A DNA stretch of 64,000 nucleotides. Source: Marsupella aquatica (lineage: Eukaryota; Marchantiophyta). This document shows, piece after piece, positions 9,476 to 21,359 of this stretch. The DNA is taken from the NCBI GenBank assembly GCA_973895155.1, contig OZ316895.1, positions 11,904,001 to 11,968,000 on the forward strand, read 5' to 3'. The translations under genes were made by a program, and so were the position numbers. How positions within the stretch are numbered: position 1 is the first letter of the stretch; every line of letters begins with the position of its first letter. The notes below the pieces were generated by a model. That model was not told the DNA's origin, did no database searches, and saw nothing but the letters and a program-made list of their open reading frames with translations.

Positions 9476-12103
9476 TCAGCTCATAGGCCACCTGTACACT
9501 GCGTACTGCCTCCCAAAAATTGTTACCTCGAAGTAAACAGGCCTCCCCGGATTGCATACCATATGCCTCGCCTTCTTATTCCAAAAGAAGACTCCACAAG
9601 TCCCCGCAAACCCTACACAGAACCCAATTGCTATGGCTAATAGCGATATCGGACCCTGACTATCGTCAACACTGGGCTTCCAAGGAGAGTCTGGGGACGG
9701 GGCTCCGTGTCGTATGCAAACAGGTAAAGGATAGCCACAAAGCTCCTTGTTCCCCGAGAAATAATCGGACGGAAATGTCCTGAATTGATCTCCTTGAGGA
9801 ATCTGTCCGGACAGATTGTTGCTCGAGACATTGAAATAGGACAGAAATCTAAGGTCAGCCAGCCCTGTCGGAATGGCGCCTGATAGATCGTTCTGAGAGA
9901 CGTCCAGAGATTCCAGTTGATCGAGATTCCCAAGACCGCTGGGAATGGGGCCGCTGAAGTTGTTGCAGGACAAAGTCAAAGTGACAATCTTCTGCAAAGC
10001 GCCCATTCCCTCGGGGATACTTCCTTGAAAAGAGTTGTTCGAGATGTCTAACAAGTAATTCACAGGCAAGACATAGGTCAAAGTCAAATCCACCCCTCCT
10101 TTCCCAGCGATTGTGAGTTCCACATGCACGTCATCCGCATGAGATGATATGCCGTCCTCGTTCTTGTTGCTCGTATTCATAAAACCGCTCGGCTTGGAGA
10201 AACTTTGGGTTAACTCTCCACCGAAGTTGTTTGCTGACAAGTCAACCAACTGGAGCAGTCTACTCTGGGTAATCCATGATGGGAACGGTCCAGACAAATT
10301 ATTACCCCCGACGAGGAAGACCCTCAGGCTCTGAACGAGGTTCTGCAACGTCCATGGCAGCCACCCATAGAGTCGGTTGTAGCTCAAGTCTAGCACTACC
10401 ATGTTGGAGCAGTTACCCAGAGATGATGGAACCGTGCCTTCAAGGGCATTGTATCGCAGCGACAAGCTAACGAATGATACCAAATTACCAAGACTTCGTG
10501 GTATATCACCTGTGAGAGCATTGTTTCCTAGCTGCAGAAAGATCATTTTCGAGCAATTCCCCAGGTTTTCTGGAATGGGTCCGCTGAGATTGTTTCGCTC
10601 CAGAAACAGATAGGCCAGGTTCAGCATGTTATTTCCCATGAACAAGGGGATAGTGCCCGTGAGCCCGTTCCAACTCAAATCGAGGTGCATCATTAGGGTC
10701 AAGTTTCCTAAAGATTCAGGAATCTTCCCTGTGAAGTTGTTGGTGTACAGAGACAGCGTATGCAACTTTGTCATATTTGTTCCAATGAAGTCGGGAATGC
10801 GTCCCGACAAGTTGTTCTTCGACAAATCGAGCGACTTCAAGTTGCTCAACGCGACCCATGATGAAGGAATTTCGCCAGTCAAGTGGTTGGACCACAGGGC
10901 TAGCGTTGTCATATGTACAAGATGGCTGAGGAAGGCAGGTAGAGGACCAGACAAAGACGTCTGCGACAAGTCGAGCTCTACCAAGTTGGTGCAGTTCGCT
11001 ATCTCCGGAGGGACAGATCCATATACGGGATTGGTATAGAGGTACAAATCTTGCAGATTTGCCAAGCGCCCATACTCCGCTGGAATCTCGCCCGTGAAGT
11101 TATTTTGGTCGAGAGCCACCGAGGTGAGGTTGGCACTGTTTCCCAAATCTGGGAGATTCCCCGAGAGCTGATTTCCGAACAAAGCCAATGTTCGCAAGTC
11201 CACAAGCTGGGAGATATGAAAACCGAGGCCAGTTAGATAGTTTCGTCCAAACCCCAACAAAGACAGCGATGTCAGATTGCCAATCTCAGCCGGTAAACTG
11301 CCGCCGAGTATATTTCCTCCCAAACGAATTTGCTCGAGGTTCGCCAGGTTCCCATACGATGCTGGAACTTGACATTCCAGATGATTAGTATATAGATGCA
11401 ATAGAACCAACTGCGAGAGATTGCCAAGTTCCTCGGGGAGACAATTGCCGAGCAAATTTTCGAACATCAGCAGCGACTGGAGCTGCGATAATTGCCCGAA
11501 CTCCCGAGGAATGCTGCCTGAGAGGTTGTTGCCTGAAAGGTGTAACTCAATCAACCCAGTGAGATTACCCCAGGTCGGAGAGAGAGTGCCAGCTAGGGAG
11601 TTAAAACTCAGATCCACGTAAACAAGTCCCGCGCATTTCTGTAGAAACTCCTCAGGAATATGTCCACTCAGACTGTTATTGTTAAGAAAGATTTCATGAA
11701 GTTGACTGAGATTTCCGAGAGAGCTGGGTAAGACACCCGTCAGGTTGTTGGAGGACAAATCCAGTGAGACGAGCGCAGACAGATGCCCGACGACGGGAGA
11801 GATGGAGCCGACCAAAGCAACATTGGAGAGGTGGAGCTCAGTGACCCGCATGCCTTTGTTGTCGCAGGTGACTCCCTTCCATCCTTTACACGGATTCGCA
11901 TGGTTACTTCCCGTTCCCCAGCTGCCCAGCACGCCCTGAGAGTCCCCCAAGCTTTTTTTCAACTCTAGTAATGCGTGCGAGTCACCAGACAGCCCATTCG
12001 ACGTCGACGTAGCGGCAGTAATACACAGGCAGCAGAAGAGGAAGAGTGCAGCCGGTACCACGCGCGAATATCGAGTCTGTAATCCAGAGTCCGCGCTGCT
12101 CAT
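9476..12103 (-). CDS. LRR receptor-like protein (RLP), membrane anchored, no kinase
   Basis: An uninterrupted 875-residue frame. In order it shows a hydrophobic signal peptide (about residues 14-33, AALFLFCCLCITAA), an N-terminal cap with DSHALLELKKSL and CKGWKGVTCD, and about 23 plant-type leucine-rich repeats with LxGxIP and N-glycosylation NLS/NLT motifs. A non-LRR island of about 40 residues (around 645-685) follows, then four more repeats and the cap ELCGYPLPVC. One membrane segment (ISLLAIAIGFCVGFAGTCGV) precedes a cytosolic tail of about 40 residues. The island placed four repeats before the end is typical of RLPs and of BRI1/PSKR receptors. No kinase domain follows before the stop or is visible downstream. 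Known RLPs sense extracellular ligands in immunity or development and signal through partner kinases; the ligand cannot be inferred here. Single exon; the ATG at 12103 directly precedes the signal peptide. It appears intact. Confidence 0.92.
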   Translation of the reverse strand: MSSADSGLQTRYSRVVPAALFLFCCLCITAATSTSNGLSGDSHALLELKKSLGDSQGVLGSWGTGSNHANPCKGWKGVTCDNKGMRVTELHLSNVALVGSISPVVGHLSALVSLDLSSNNLTGVLPSSLGNLSQLHEIFLNNNSLSGHIPEEFLQKCAGLVYVDLSFNSLAGTLSPTWGNLTGLIELHLSGNNLSGSIPREFGQLSQLQSLLMFENLLGNCLPEELGNLSQLVLLHLYTNHLECQVPASYGNLANLEQIRLGGNILGGSLPAEIGNLTSLSLLGFGRNYLTGLGFHISQLVDLRTLALFGNQLSGNLPDLGNSANLTSVALDQNNFTGEIPAEYGRLANLQDLYLYTNPVYGSVPPEIANCTNLVELDLSQTSLSGPLPAFLSHLVHMTTLALWSNHLTGEIPSSWVALSNLKSLDLSKNNLSGRIPDFIGTNMTKLHTLSLYTNNFTGKIPESLGNLTLMMHLDLSWNGLTGTIPLFMGNNMLNLAYLFLERNNLSGPIPENLGNCSKMIFLQLGNNALTGDIPRSLGNLVSFVSLSLRYNALEGTVPSSLGNCSNMVVLDLSYNRLYGWLPWTLQNLVQSLRVFLVGGNNLSGPFPSWITQSRLLQLVDLSANNFGGELTQSFSKPSGFMNTSNKNEDGISSHADDVHVELTIAGKGGVDLTLTYVLPVNYLLDISNNSFQGSIPEGMGALQKIVTLTLSCNNFSGPIPSGLGNLDQLESLDVSQNDLSGAIPTGLADLRFLSYFNVSSNNLSGQIPQGDQFRTFPSDYFSGNKELCGYPLPVCIRHGAPSPDSPWKPSVDDSQGPISLLAIAIGFCVGFAGTCGVFFWNKKARHMVCNPGRPVYFEVTIFGRQYAVYRWPMS

Positions 12104-12959
12104 GATCTGATGCTCTCCCGGACTCCCTCAGCCCTTCTCTGCTTCAGATCCCTGGGCCCGCTGAAGGAGTCTCATATTCCTATGCGCCACTTCGTTCCGT
12201 CACAGACAACTGCAAACTCAGAAGCTCATCCAACAACTACAAAGTCATCAACGGAACGCCTGGAAATCAATGGCTTCGATGACACCTCCCAAGTCAACTG
12301 CATGCACCCTTGTCCTCCTGGGTGTGTGCATGTCACCTATGACAACACGAGATGACCCTCCGCTTACGTTGTATCTGACATTCGTCTGGCTCTTCCACCA
12401 CCTCCCTTGTTACTTCAATCGTCCACTTCGAGGTGGATAGAGGTAGAGAGACCACTTGTTCCATCAAACTTCCTCTCCCGGAAACCGCCTCCTCACTCTG
12501 ACATTGACACGATACCCTTTCACATGAACATTTCTTCGTAGCCTAAGCGTCTTACTTGTCATCCACTACGTTCCTTCGTTCAGCACCTGCTCGGTACATA
12601 ACAACCTGCAGTGATCCAACTACCTCTAATCCCAGATTCCTAAGGAACGCAGCCATATCACACGTGAAGGTCCCTATGTGACTGATACCCTGGATCACGC
12701 ACAAGTCATAAACATGCCATCAGTATCCAAGACCAAATATCCTCACTAAACAAGGAATTCGAGCGGTTTTCCAGGGGCTTGTATCAAAGGTCGAAGAATA
12801 CCCTGAAAACATTAACAAAGGAATGAATGATCTTATGTGCTGGTTAGACACCCAAAACTGTCTGCCCCCTAACTCGTTTGCTTCCAAGCACACTCAGCCA
12901 GACCGACAAACACTTCCATTGGCCCATAAAGAAGCACGCAAAGCACTCTCTCTCACGCA

Positions 12960-13013
<54 letters not shown>

Positions 13014-13860
13014 AATAACTCCTGCCACAAACCTGGACGATGTAAGTTTGTCTCCAAACCAAAACGGGGGAGAAAATGCGGACAAGAAGACGTACTCCTT
13101 CCTGCTGCTTCTCCCGCGAGCACGGACGCCCACTGCCAAGGTACAAAGAATTCCCGTTCGCTCCCCGTTCGCTCCTCTTCCGACGGGCCACTCTAACTCC
13201 ACCACTTCAGCCAACAAGCGAACAGTAGTGAACGAATCGAGTAGCCACCGGGTCGCTGCGCGTTTCGAATGACGAACCTCCACGATGATCGATCCTCCAA
13301 AAAACACAATCCACCACGACTGCTTTCACAGTACTCCCCGAGCGATGCACAGGAGACACTCTCTCTTACAGCTCCTCTCCCTCCCGAAACTGCCTCCGTG
13401 CACAGTCATCCCCGGCAATCTGGCTAGTACATGACATGAATGAGATCCGATGAAATCGGACGTTCCGGACCCGACAATCGGGATGTATTCTCCTCACTCC
13501 TCTCCTCCACCACAAGAGCAACGGAATGGCATCAGAGAACAGTTGAACCTCTCTCTCTCTCTGCCCTCTCCAGCATGAGTCCACAAAAGTATCAACCAGA
13601 CGACCGACCGACCGACCACAGACCAACAAAAAAATTCGGCTTGCTATCTCGCTGGCAATTGAGAAATCGCGTCGCCACCGAATTGATGAGCTCAGCGATT
13701 CCGTCTCTCGCTCTCATCTCCTCGGGTCCCTTGCAGTCCTCTCTCTCCTCGAGTCCTCTCTCTCCATAGCTCATTAGCTCAGCTCAGCGCATCAGCCGTC
13801 GGGTCGGGACGGGGCCAAGGGAGGGACGGATGGCGGGGCCACCCCTCCCACAGTCCGAGG
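12104..13860 (-). promoter_or_regulatory. Upstream region of the RLP gene, purine-rich on the sense strand
   Basis: The 1.7 kb before the RLP start is CT-rich on the plus strand, that is GA-rich in the sense of the gene. It includes a perfect dinucleotide run and further CTCTCTC tracts near 13548-13563 and 13738-13767. Such tracts are bound in plants by GAGA-type (BBR/BPC) factors. Promoter and 5' UTR function is inferred from position and composition only. Confidence 0.4.
12963..13012. repeat. (CT)25 microsatellite
   Basis: Fifty bases of uninterrupted CT dinucleotides, located about 0.9 kb upstream of the RLP start codon. The lack of interruptions suggests it is young and length-variable. 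Confidence 0.98.
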
Positions 13861-14410
13861 ATGTGATATGCCCAACTTTTCCCAAGTAAATTAATTAAGG
13901 GGACGATTGGAGTATCTCACTTTGCTGCTCACTCTTCGCCGCCGATTCAACAGCATCGACGCTGCTCAGGAGACGATTCTCGGATCATGCCCTCCGGAGC
14001 AATGAGATTGCTCCATTTGCCGCCCACTCTTTTTCGCGTTGTGATCATGTTTTTTAAGTGTGGACATAAAACCCGCGGAAAGTGACGTGTCGAGCATCCT
14101 GTCGCTTGCTGGCATGGGATAAAGCGCGTTTTCGACGGAGTTTTTTAATAGGTCCTTTTCCTTGAAAGATTAAATTAAATTAACCAACGTGTATTCGCTC
14201 TAGGATTCTATTTGTTTTCATGATTTATTTAATTAATTTAATTATTGATTTATTAACATCAGTGCCACTTCTCCAAAAGTAAATAGTCCATCCAGACTCC
14301 ATTATTGATTATTCACTTGCATCCATAAAATATTGGTGACCCACAAAGATGATAAGGGTGCAATCATCCGCACCCTTTTAAAAAGATATTATGTTTCAAA
14401 TTTTATATGT
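13861..14410. other. Intergenic, no gene supported
   Basis: Composition falls from GC-richer to strongly AT-rich (TTAATTAA-type runs at 14170-14260). No open frame, RNA gene or clear repeat was recognised. Confidence 0.4.
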
Positions 14411-14725
14411 CATAGTCAGATCCCCGGCGTTCCACAAAAGATGTAGAGGTCATAAAAAGATGTTGAGTTCATAAAAGATGTCCAGGAAAGAAAAGATGTT
14501 GAGTAGAAAAAAGATATCAAAAAGAGAAAAAGATGTCCAAATGATAAAAAGATGTTGAGTAGAAAAAAGATATCAAAAAGAAAAAAAGATGTCCAGATGA
14601 TAAAAAGATGTCCAGATGATAAAAAGATGTCCAAGTGAAAAAAAATATAAAGTGATAAGAAGATGTAGAGGTGATAAAAGTTATCCAGATGATAAAAAAA
14701 TGTCAATGTGAGAATGATGTCTATG
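14411..14725 (-). mobile_element. Helitron-like 3' terminus with internal minisatellite (locus H1)
   Basis: Read on the minus strand, about a dozen degenerate units of 18-20 bp related to TCACCTTGACATCTTTTT lead into CATCTTTTGTGGAACGCC, then GGGGATCTGAC near 14411-14418. The order of minisatellite, short GC-rich near-palindrome and CTRR-like end is shared with three other loci in this window. The plus strand reads as AAAAAGATGTCCAGATGATA repeats. Confidence 0.5.
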
Positions 14726-15595
14726 TGAGAGTTCTCAAATAAAGGTCTTCTTGAGCATAATTGATGTGGTACGGAAGTGCTATTGGACAAAAGTGTTTTA
14801 AAGCGGTAAGTCAGAGAAAAGGAAAGTGATGTCATTTTTGGAAGTGTACGGTTCATGAAATGTTGGTAGTAGTGACGTGGTGTTAGCATTAGGAAAAAGA
14901 GTGCATGTAGAAAGGATCAAAAGAAAATTAAAACATGAGTTGCAAGGGAGGAAGGAGAGGTGGAAGTTTAATGCATAAATGAAGAACACAACAGACACAA
15001 AAAAAAATTGGTCCGAAACGAGAGTGATAAGAAAACATAAGATTCAGATTCTCCTGCATTGCACCAAGAGACGTGTTATTCAAGAAGAACTTACACGATT
15101 GACACTAAAAGTGATAAGCAGAAAATAAATTGATGAGAAATGTGAAAAAAAGTGAGTTGTGAGTGGGGAGGAGAAGTTTTGTGTAGTATAATAATGAGTA
15201 GTGAGTGAAACCTTGGGGAGACTTCACCTGAATTGGGTGGATCATAAAACTTGTCCCCATTCCCAAGGCCTGGCTTATGAGACAATCTTCAGTGAGTCCA
15301 ATCTACTATGAAATAAAACAGTCATGTAATTTCTGTAATTACCTATGAGATTTTTTATTATGGTTAGATGGTTGGGACTAACTGAGGATGCCATGCCAAA
15401 GGGGTGGGCTTGTGATACTCTATGTAATGTACAGTAGTACTGCACCAACGGCAGGTCCATAATTATCCTGTATAATAAATACCTTAGTTGGTTTTTATAT
15501 ATGTACCTAGTGGATCAGTAACATACATGAAGAAACGGATGACACATAGCGACCCATACCAAAGGCACTGGTGATGCGCTACTATTCCATATATC
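14726..15595. other. Intergenic, no gene supported
   Basis: AT-rich, with no recognisable gene or RNA. The part nearest 14726 could belong to the body of the Helitron-like element, but no 5' end was identified. Confidence 0.35.
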
Positions 15596-15905
15596 ACGCT
15601 CCCAACGAACAAAAATGCCTAACCTGCGGCCAGGATCTTAAAAACCAGAAACCCAATTTAAGGGGAAGAAACCAGGGCACAACCCTAGAAGACCAAACAG
15701 TCCAACAGCTTGAGAGTCACTAAATCTAGTAAAATAATTAAAACCCTACTGAGCAATAAACTGAAAAGTTTGGTAGAGCTTTGGAGTACTCCCCATAGGA
15801 GGGTCTCACAGAGTTCTTTGTCTAGAAATCCAAAAACCAACAGCCTCAGTCCCATGAAGAAATTTGAATGCATGAGCGGTCAGTCTCTAGTGCAACACAG
15901 CTTAA
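15596..15905 (+). repeat. Dispersed repeat family R300, copy 1
   Basis: About 300 bp with recurring landmarks: CCAGAAACCCAATTTAAGGG, CCCTACTGAGCAATAAACTG, GGTAGAGCTTTGGAGTA, GCCTCAGTCCCATGAAG and GAATGCATGAG. The same landmarks in the same order occur at 16.84-17.14 kb and more weakly at 17.81-18.04 and 50.39-50.57 kb. All copies are on the plus strand. No coding capacity or terminal repeats were seen, so the class is unknown. Confidence 0.6.
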
Positions 15906-16837
15906 GTCAAAAAAATAAATTCTTCGTATGCACATAAATTAGGACATATTCCATATATTTTTGTCATATACAACAACTCTCGGCTCCAGCACCAAATTGT
16001 TTGCAAACCAAGTTAACTCAGTTCTTGAGTTTGCTAAATTCATCATGTTATGTTTGCAATTAAAGCATTTGACTAACCCAAAGCAAGACCCAGACTAGCC
16101 CATTTATGATGAGTTTTCCGGCTTTGAAGTGAGCTTTCAAGCTATCCAACCGAGGTTCCTAATCCATATCCAACCTATACAAGTGTCCTGGAGAACTTAG
16201 GACACTCCAGCCATAAATCCCAAGCTTAGTGGGTGGGTTCTTTGCATCAGTAGACTTTTATGGGAGCACCACTTTTTTTAATAAACAGGATTTTTATACA
16301 TTACATAGAAACTTAAAAGTGGCATTCTAGTATATTTATTTCTTTAATTATTTTATTAAACAAGAGGATGTCTGTCCATTGGGGGTATTGACCAGTCAGC
16401 CAATAAACCCTAAAGTTTTCCACTCATGTCAACAGGTTTGAAACCAAGTTCAGGGGACGATGACACCCGCAATGACAAACATTCCAGTAGTCACATGATC
16501 CTTCCAAATGATTGTGTCAATGTTTTCTCAATCCAATCATGGATGCATGGAAGCTATTATGTTACAGTGCCATACCAGCACTAAGAAATGTCTGAATATT
16601 GGCAGAAAGAGTATTTAGTTACTTAGTGTTATGAAAGAACTATTCCATACACCAAAACTTGGAAATTTTGGCTAGTCATCTGACTTAACAGCACATAAAG
16701 CAAAGATTATCCTTTAAGTATCTTATAATAATCCTGGAAATATTAGTTGTTAGAAGGAGTCTCGAGCCCATCCTGCCCTGCCGGGCTTCTCATTGAAACC
16801 ACTATAATTATGTGTCCATGTCTGAAGCTCACTAGCG

Positions 16838-17140
16838 TACTAAAAAACAAAAGGCGCCAATCTAGGAGACAGGATTCTGAAAGCAAGAAACACAATAAAA
16901 GGGGGAAACAAATGAAAACCCAAGGAGACAAAAGTGAATAAAAGCCCCAAGCCAAAGCCTGAGGCACCCAAACAATGACAAAAGAACTAAAGCCTTACTG
17001 AACAACAAACTCAAAATCCTGATAGAGCTCCAGAGTAAAGAGCATAAGCTGGTCACAAATTAGAGAGAATTTGACTAAAGGCCCTAAAATCAACTACCTC
17101 AGTCTGACTAAGAACTGTGAATGCATGATTTTGCTTTGCC
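16838..17140 (+). repeat. Dispersed repeat family R300, copy 2
   Basis: The landmarks of copy 1 recur here as AGCAAGAAACACAATAAAAG, GCCTTACTGAACAACAAACT, GATAGAGCTCCAGAGTAAAG, CTACCTCAGTCTGACTAAG and GTGAATGCATGA. The order is conserved, with substitutions and small indels. Confidence 0.6.
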
Positions 17141-17269
17141 CATCAGTCCCTCCTGCCACCTAGACATCTGGTTTGTCACCAAGGGTCTTGCAGGACACAT
17201 CATTTCTCCAGCCAATTTATTTATCACCCGACCTTTACCCCACCCTTTCTTTCGACTCGATATCAATAT

Positions 17270-17382
17270 AGGATATATACAGTGTACAGCAGCTCCATGT
17301 CATGATAAACCTTGCTATTTTCTTTGAATCAATGAGTGCACGCAGTATATTACCAGATTTTGATGTGTGATTACCAGCAGGG
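17270..17382 (+). mobile_element. CAGGG-family short retroposon, copy E
   Basis: It ends in TTTTGATGTGTGATTACC and AGCAGGG like the other copies, preceded by AATCAATGAGTGCACGCAG and a TCATGATAAACC-type segment. The 5' boundary and the target-site duplication are not clear. Confidence 0.5.
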
Positions 17383-17811
17383 CTTCGTTCTCCCTTACAC
17401 AGAGATGAACAACATCTTAGTGTTTGTCTAGAGTTCTAAGGGATTAGATTGTGAGTAATGGAAATAAATTATTTTATATGTGAAGTTAGTTTCTATGACC
17501 TGCATGGATTCTCATCACCACTTGTTAAAAGACAAATGTTATTGTTGATATATCTGATCAAGTGAGGCTGGAAGTGCGGTCAAGGGTGAAGCTAGGAATC
17601 CTCTCCAAACAATCCACTGGCCAAGTTGTGGTTTGGATGGTAAAAGTGAGGAGGAGGTGGAACTCTAAACCCACTTCATATGACACATGATGACTGCAAC
17701 CACCAAATACAGTATAGCCAATTAAAACAGCCATAAAAATCTTATTTACCCAAGAGTCTGCTACCATCATTGCCATGAGGATGTTAAACATAAGGGAATT
17801 GGACCCTAAAA

Positions 17812-18045
17812 AATACAAACAATCCCAACTGGGAGATAGGCTAGGATCTTAAAGGTAATAGATCCAATCCAAGGAAGACCTACGAGCCCAAAGTCTCATT
17901 GCCCCCCATATCAGTAAAGGAACACCTCTACTGAGCAAGAAAACTGGAAACTTGTTAACACTCAGACGCAATACGCATAAGAGGATTACAAAAAAGGATT
18001 TTATTTAGAGGTCCTAAAACAAATAGCCTTGACAACACCAATATT
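17812..18045 (+). repeat. Dispersed repeat family R300, copy 3 (degenerate)
   Basis: It contains CTCTACTGAGCAAGAAAACT, CGCATAAGAGGATTACAAA and GAGGTCCTAAAACAAATAG in the family order. More diverged than copies 1 and 2. Confidence 0.45.
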
Positions 18046-21000
18046 AAGTGTCCCATTAATTGCACATCAAAATATGACATATAGTATAGCATGTTCATCC
18101 TACTACATGCCTATTTTGACTTATCTAAAAGAATTGAAATGAGGAGATATTTTAATTTCACTAGTTTGTGAAAAACAAGTATTGAAAAAATGATTATAAG
18201 AAAGTTAATGAAAAACCAGGAACCTTTTAAGAAAATTAAAGTGAAAAAAAGTACAATAGTACATGTGCATTAATTTCTATGTACTAGTCAATGTACTTGT
18301 ATAAGTAGAACACTTTATGATTCAAAGAGAGTGAACTACTGAATTTTGTTTTTTTAATTTTCTGCTCTGTTTGGGCTCTTTATTTAGGTGACACCTGTTG
18401 ATGAATGAACCATGAACAATGTAAATACTATAACCAATGGAATATAAGGTGCACTCATCAATGAATAGTGTACTAGTTGCTTGGTTGAAGGGTCCAACTT
18501 CTCATGCAAGTAAGGAAATATGCCCCTCAAAATGTTTTAAAAAATATTGGGGACCTAATAAAAACTAAGGAAATGGGAAAAGTTAAAGGGTTGCCAAAAA
18601 TGACTGAATTGTAAATAATACATGGCTAAGCAAGGACTTGGCCAAATTAACATAAAAATACATTTCAATCAAATTGAATGAGACATGATAGCCAAAGAGT
18701 GTCCCACCATATAACAGTCTCAAAAAAATTGACAATATACAGTATAAGATGTCATACCAGACCATGATAAACACATTTTTTCTCTTTCAATTATTGTGTA
18801 TTCATTGTACACCATATCTATTCACTGTCACATTTTAATGTGCAATTACCAGAATGTCAACACAATGTCAACACCACTACAGGAAAATTATAAGCAGGGA
18901 AAGGATTGTACTAAGATGCCAGTCTCAAGTAGTTGACATGATCTTTCAAAAGTCTCCCTCCATTGGTGTCCAACTGAGAGGCCACATTGAGAAGTTTCCT
19001 GGGAAGTTCCAGAAGTGTAAGGTGCTCTTCTCAAAGTTTAATGTGATACTGTACTGTAGACAATCAGTTTACACGGATCCTCACACTATACAGCACCTAA
19101 TCAGGATGTACTGTACTAAGATCATGTTGTGCTAACCATCAGTGATTATCTTTTGCATTTTGCTAGGGAGTTTAAATGTGGACTATGTCAAGTGCCTAGA
19201 ACATTAGTAAATTTATGGACAGCCCTGAGATCTTCCCTGATTTTCATGACTGTTGTCAGATCTTCAAAGATTTGGCAAATGGAGCTCAGCTGAAGGCAGC
19301 TTATGGCAGATTTGGTTAATTTTTCTTCTCAAATTTTCCAAATTGGATGGAAATCACTCTATCCCCCCCTCAACCTCCGTGATTTCTCCTGAACTTGGGA
19401 TATTTAAATAGTGAACCTTCAGGATAACGTATCTTGACCTGTTACTCTCATTTATCATGCCATGATAACTCTTAATCATTGGGCCTGTCTCTCCACTATT
19501 TACTGTACCCTATTTCTAAATTAAATTTACTATTAATATACAATGTGCATCAGCTATTGTCGTTTATCGTGGACAGATTTATCATGCCTGTTAGTCCCCC
19601 CTTTGTGGTGGTTCCTTGGGTCCCTTTCTTACTCCTTATTGCTCACTAAACCCCTCCTTTCAAAGCCAAAATTAGTATGTAGATTAGATCTGATTGGAAT
19701 GACATGTAAGTGTCATCAAAGTTTGCCTCAATATGGCTGAATTGTAGGTAAATAAGGTTTATGATTCTATCTCAGATAGGGACAACTCATTAGGACAGTC
19801 ATTCACAGTTCCAAAATAATGGCAGCAGAGGAGTTTAACGAGGATAAGGAGCTATGGTTCAGCTTTAGAGCTATTGATGTGCTTATCCAGTTGCGAACTT
19901 TCTTGTCAGTAACAAATGCAAGCAGTGCAAGCAATCCCGAGAACACCTGATCAATTTTGTCATATCAATTTGTTTGACGTAACATATTTGAAGGTCCCAT
20001 AATTCTCTTACTTGTTGGCTTAGGGATATCAGCGTCGATGGTACAATACGATACAATAAACTGAGGAGTGCAAAGAAATACCGGGAGCAATACCAGAATT
20101 GCCAAAAACTTACATGTGCACAAAAGAGTCCTCCTTTCACCAATTGTAGTGTAAATGCGACAATATTAGCCGAGCTTCAGTTGCTGCAAAAAGGAATGGG
20201 AAATTTGGGTAGCAACAGAGGAATGATCATAACTCCACAAAGTGTGTATTCCCAGCTCCTCAATCCTTGTCCAAGCCACAATCAGCACAACTGCACATGC
20301 TAATCCATACAAAATGTAAGTTATGTAAACCACCTTTACAACAATACGTAAACTAAAGTTGTATACACAAAGTTCTCACAAAAGTGAGGACGTTAGAGAA
20401 TCCTCGAGAGAATCCAAGCGTTCATTACATCCAGTACTATTTCAAGAAATTCCCAGTGAGATTACACATACAAAAATATAATGCAAAACACTGATATATC
20501 AATCAAGATAATTTTAAAAGGGCAATTTCTTTAATCCTAGTCTTTTTTTATGTCAAGTGTTTTTCTTCATCATTGTATTGTTTTTACAGTTACTACATCT
20601 GATTGTTTTTCTTTGCCATACCACAAACAAAAAATCACTAGGATTTGTTTTTCTTGCACAACCACATTTTCCTGTTTGTAGCTAACCTTGCTGATGTGGC
20701 TAAATGTGGTGCCAAAGATTTTTGGAAGAAGCTTCCATGAGGGTCCATAAAAAATTTGTTGTATCAATCGCACAGTCCATAGAGAAAGTAATATTTCATT
20801 GGTGACAGTTTTCTTGGGGTTCATTCTCCAGGGTAAGAGATTACCTGTTCATTGCTCCTGGGATTGTTTGGGTTTCTCCTGGTGCTATGTTCCCTCATAC
20901 TTCACTTGTCTGTTGTAATAAGGTTTTGGGACAATGCAAAAATTATCCCTACTTGAAGTTACCAAAATCACCTAAGCATCCTGACTGACATTTCTAAATT

Positions 21001-21359
21001 TACAAAAATAACACTAAATGTCTCTAGTAGGGGAGGTGTCCCTTGTTCTCATAGCAGTTGTGCCTTTGTTCAATTGTAACAGATCATATCCTATCTTGTA
21101 CAATATTCTGAACTGTTATACCAAAATCCGTGCCCCTGTCCTTTTCCTTGTGTCCTTCACAATCCAAGAAAGTTACAATTGCTTTGTTTGAAGTTGTTGC
21201 TTGTCCGTGTCTAGCCTTTTGCCCACCAAAATGACAAGCTCTCTTCCATCTACAGCCACAAGCCACTCACAAATCTCCACTGCAAACGCACCGCTCACCT
21301 TGTACTGCAAATGATCAATCAAGAACCGTCAAAAAATAGTCAGCTTAGTCAAGAAAACG
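18046..21359. other. Intergenic, decayed repeats, no gene supported
   Basis: AT-rich DNA. Short homologies to the CAGGG family are present: a 5'-like head CACATCAAAATATGACATA near 18065 and a 3'-like CACATTTTAATGTGCAATTA near 18830. They could be the ends of one longer, decayed element. Open frames are short and have no domain signatures. Confidence 0.4.

Noticed and set aside
9520-11968. Plus-strand frames opposite the LRR gene
   Set aside because: They are antisense shadows created by the repetitive leucine-rich codons of the RLP.
14411-14725. Possible CRISPR-like direct repeat array
   Set aside because: Units are degenerate, adjoin without unique spacers and occur in a eukaryotic repeat context.
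14416-14889. 157-codon minus-strand frame, hydrophobic and repetitive
   Set aside because: It is a translation of the CTTGACATCTTTTT minisatellite and appears as Phe/Leu/His-rich repeats. The same happens at 46213-46587 and 38537-38916.
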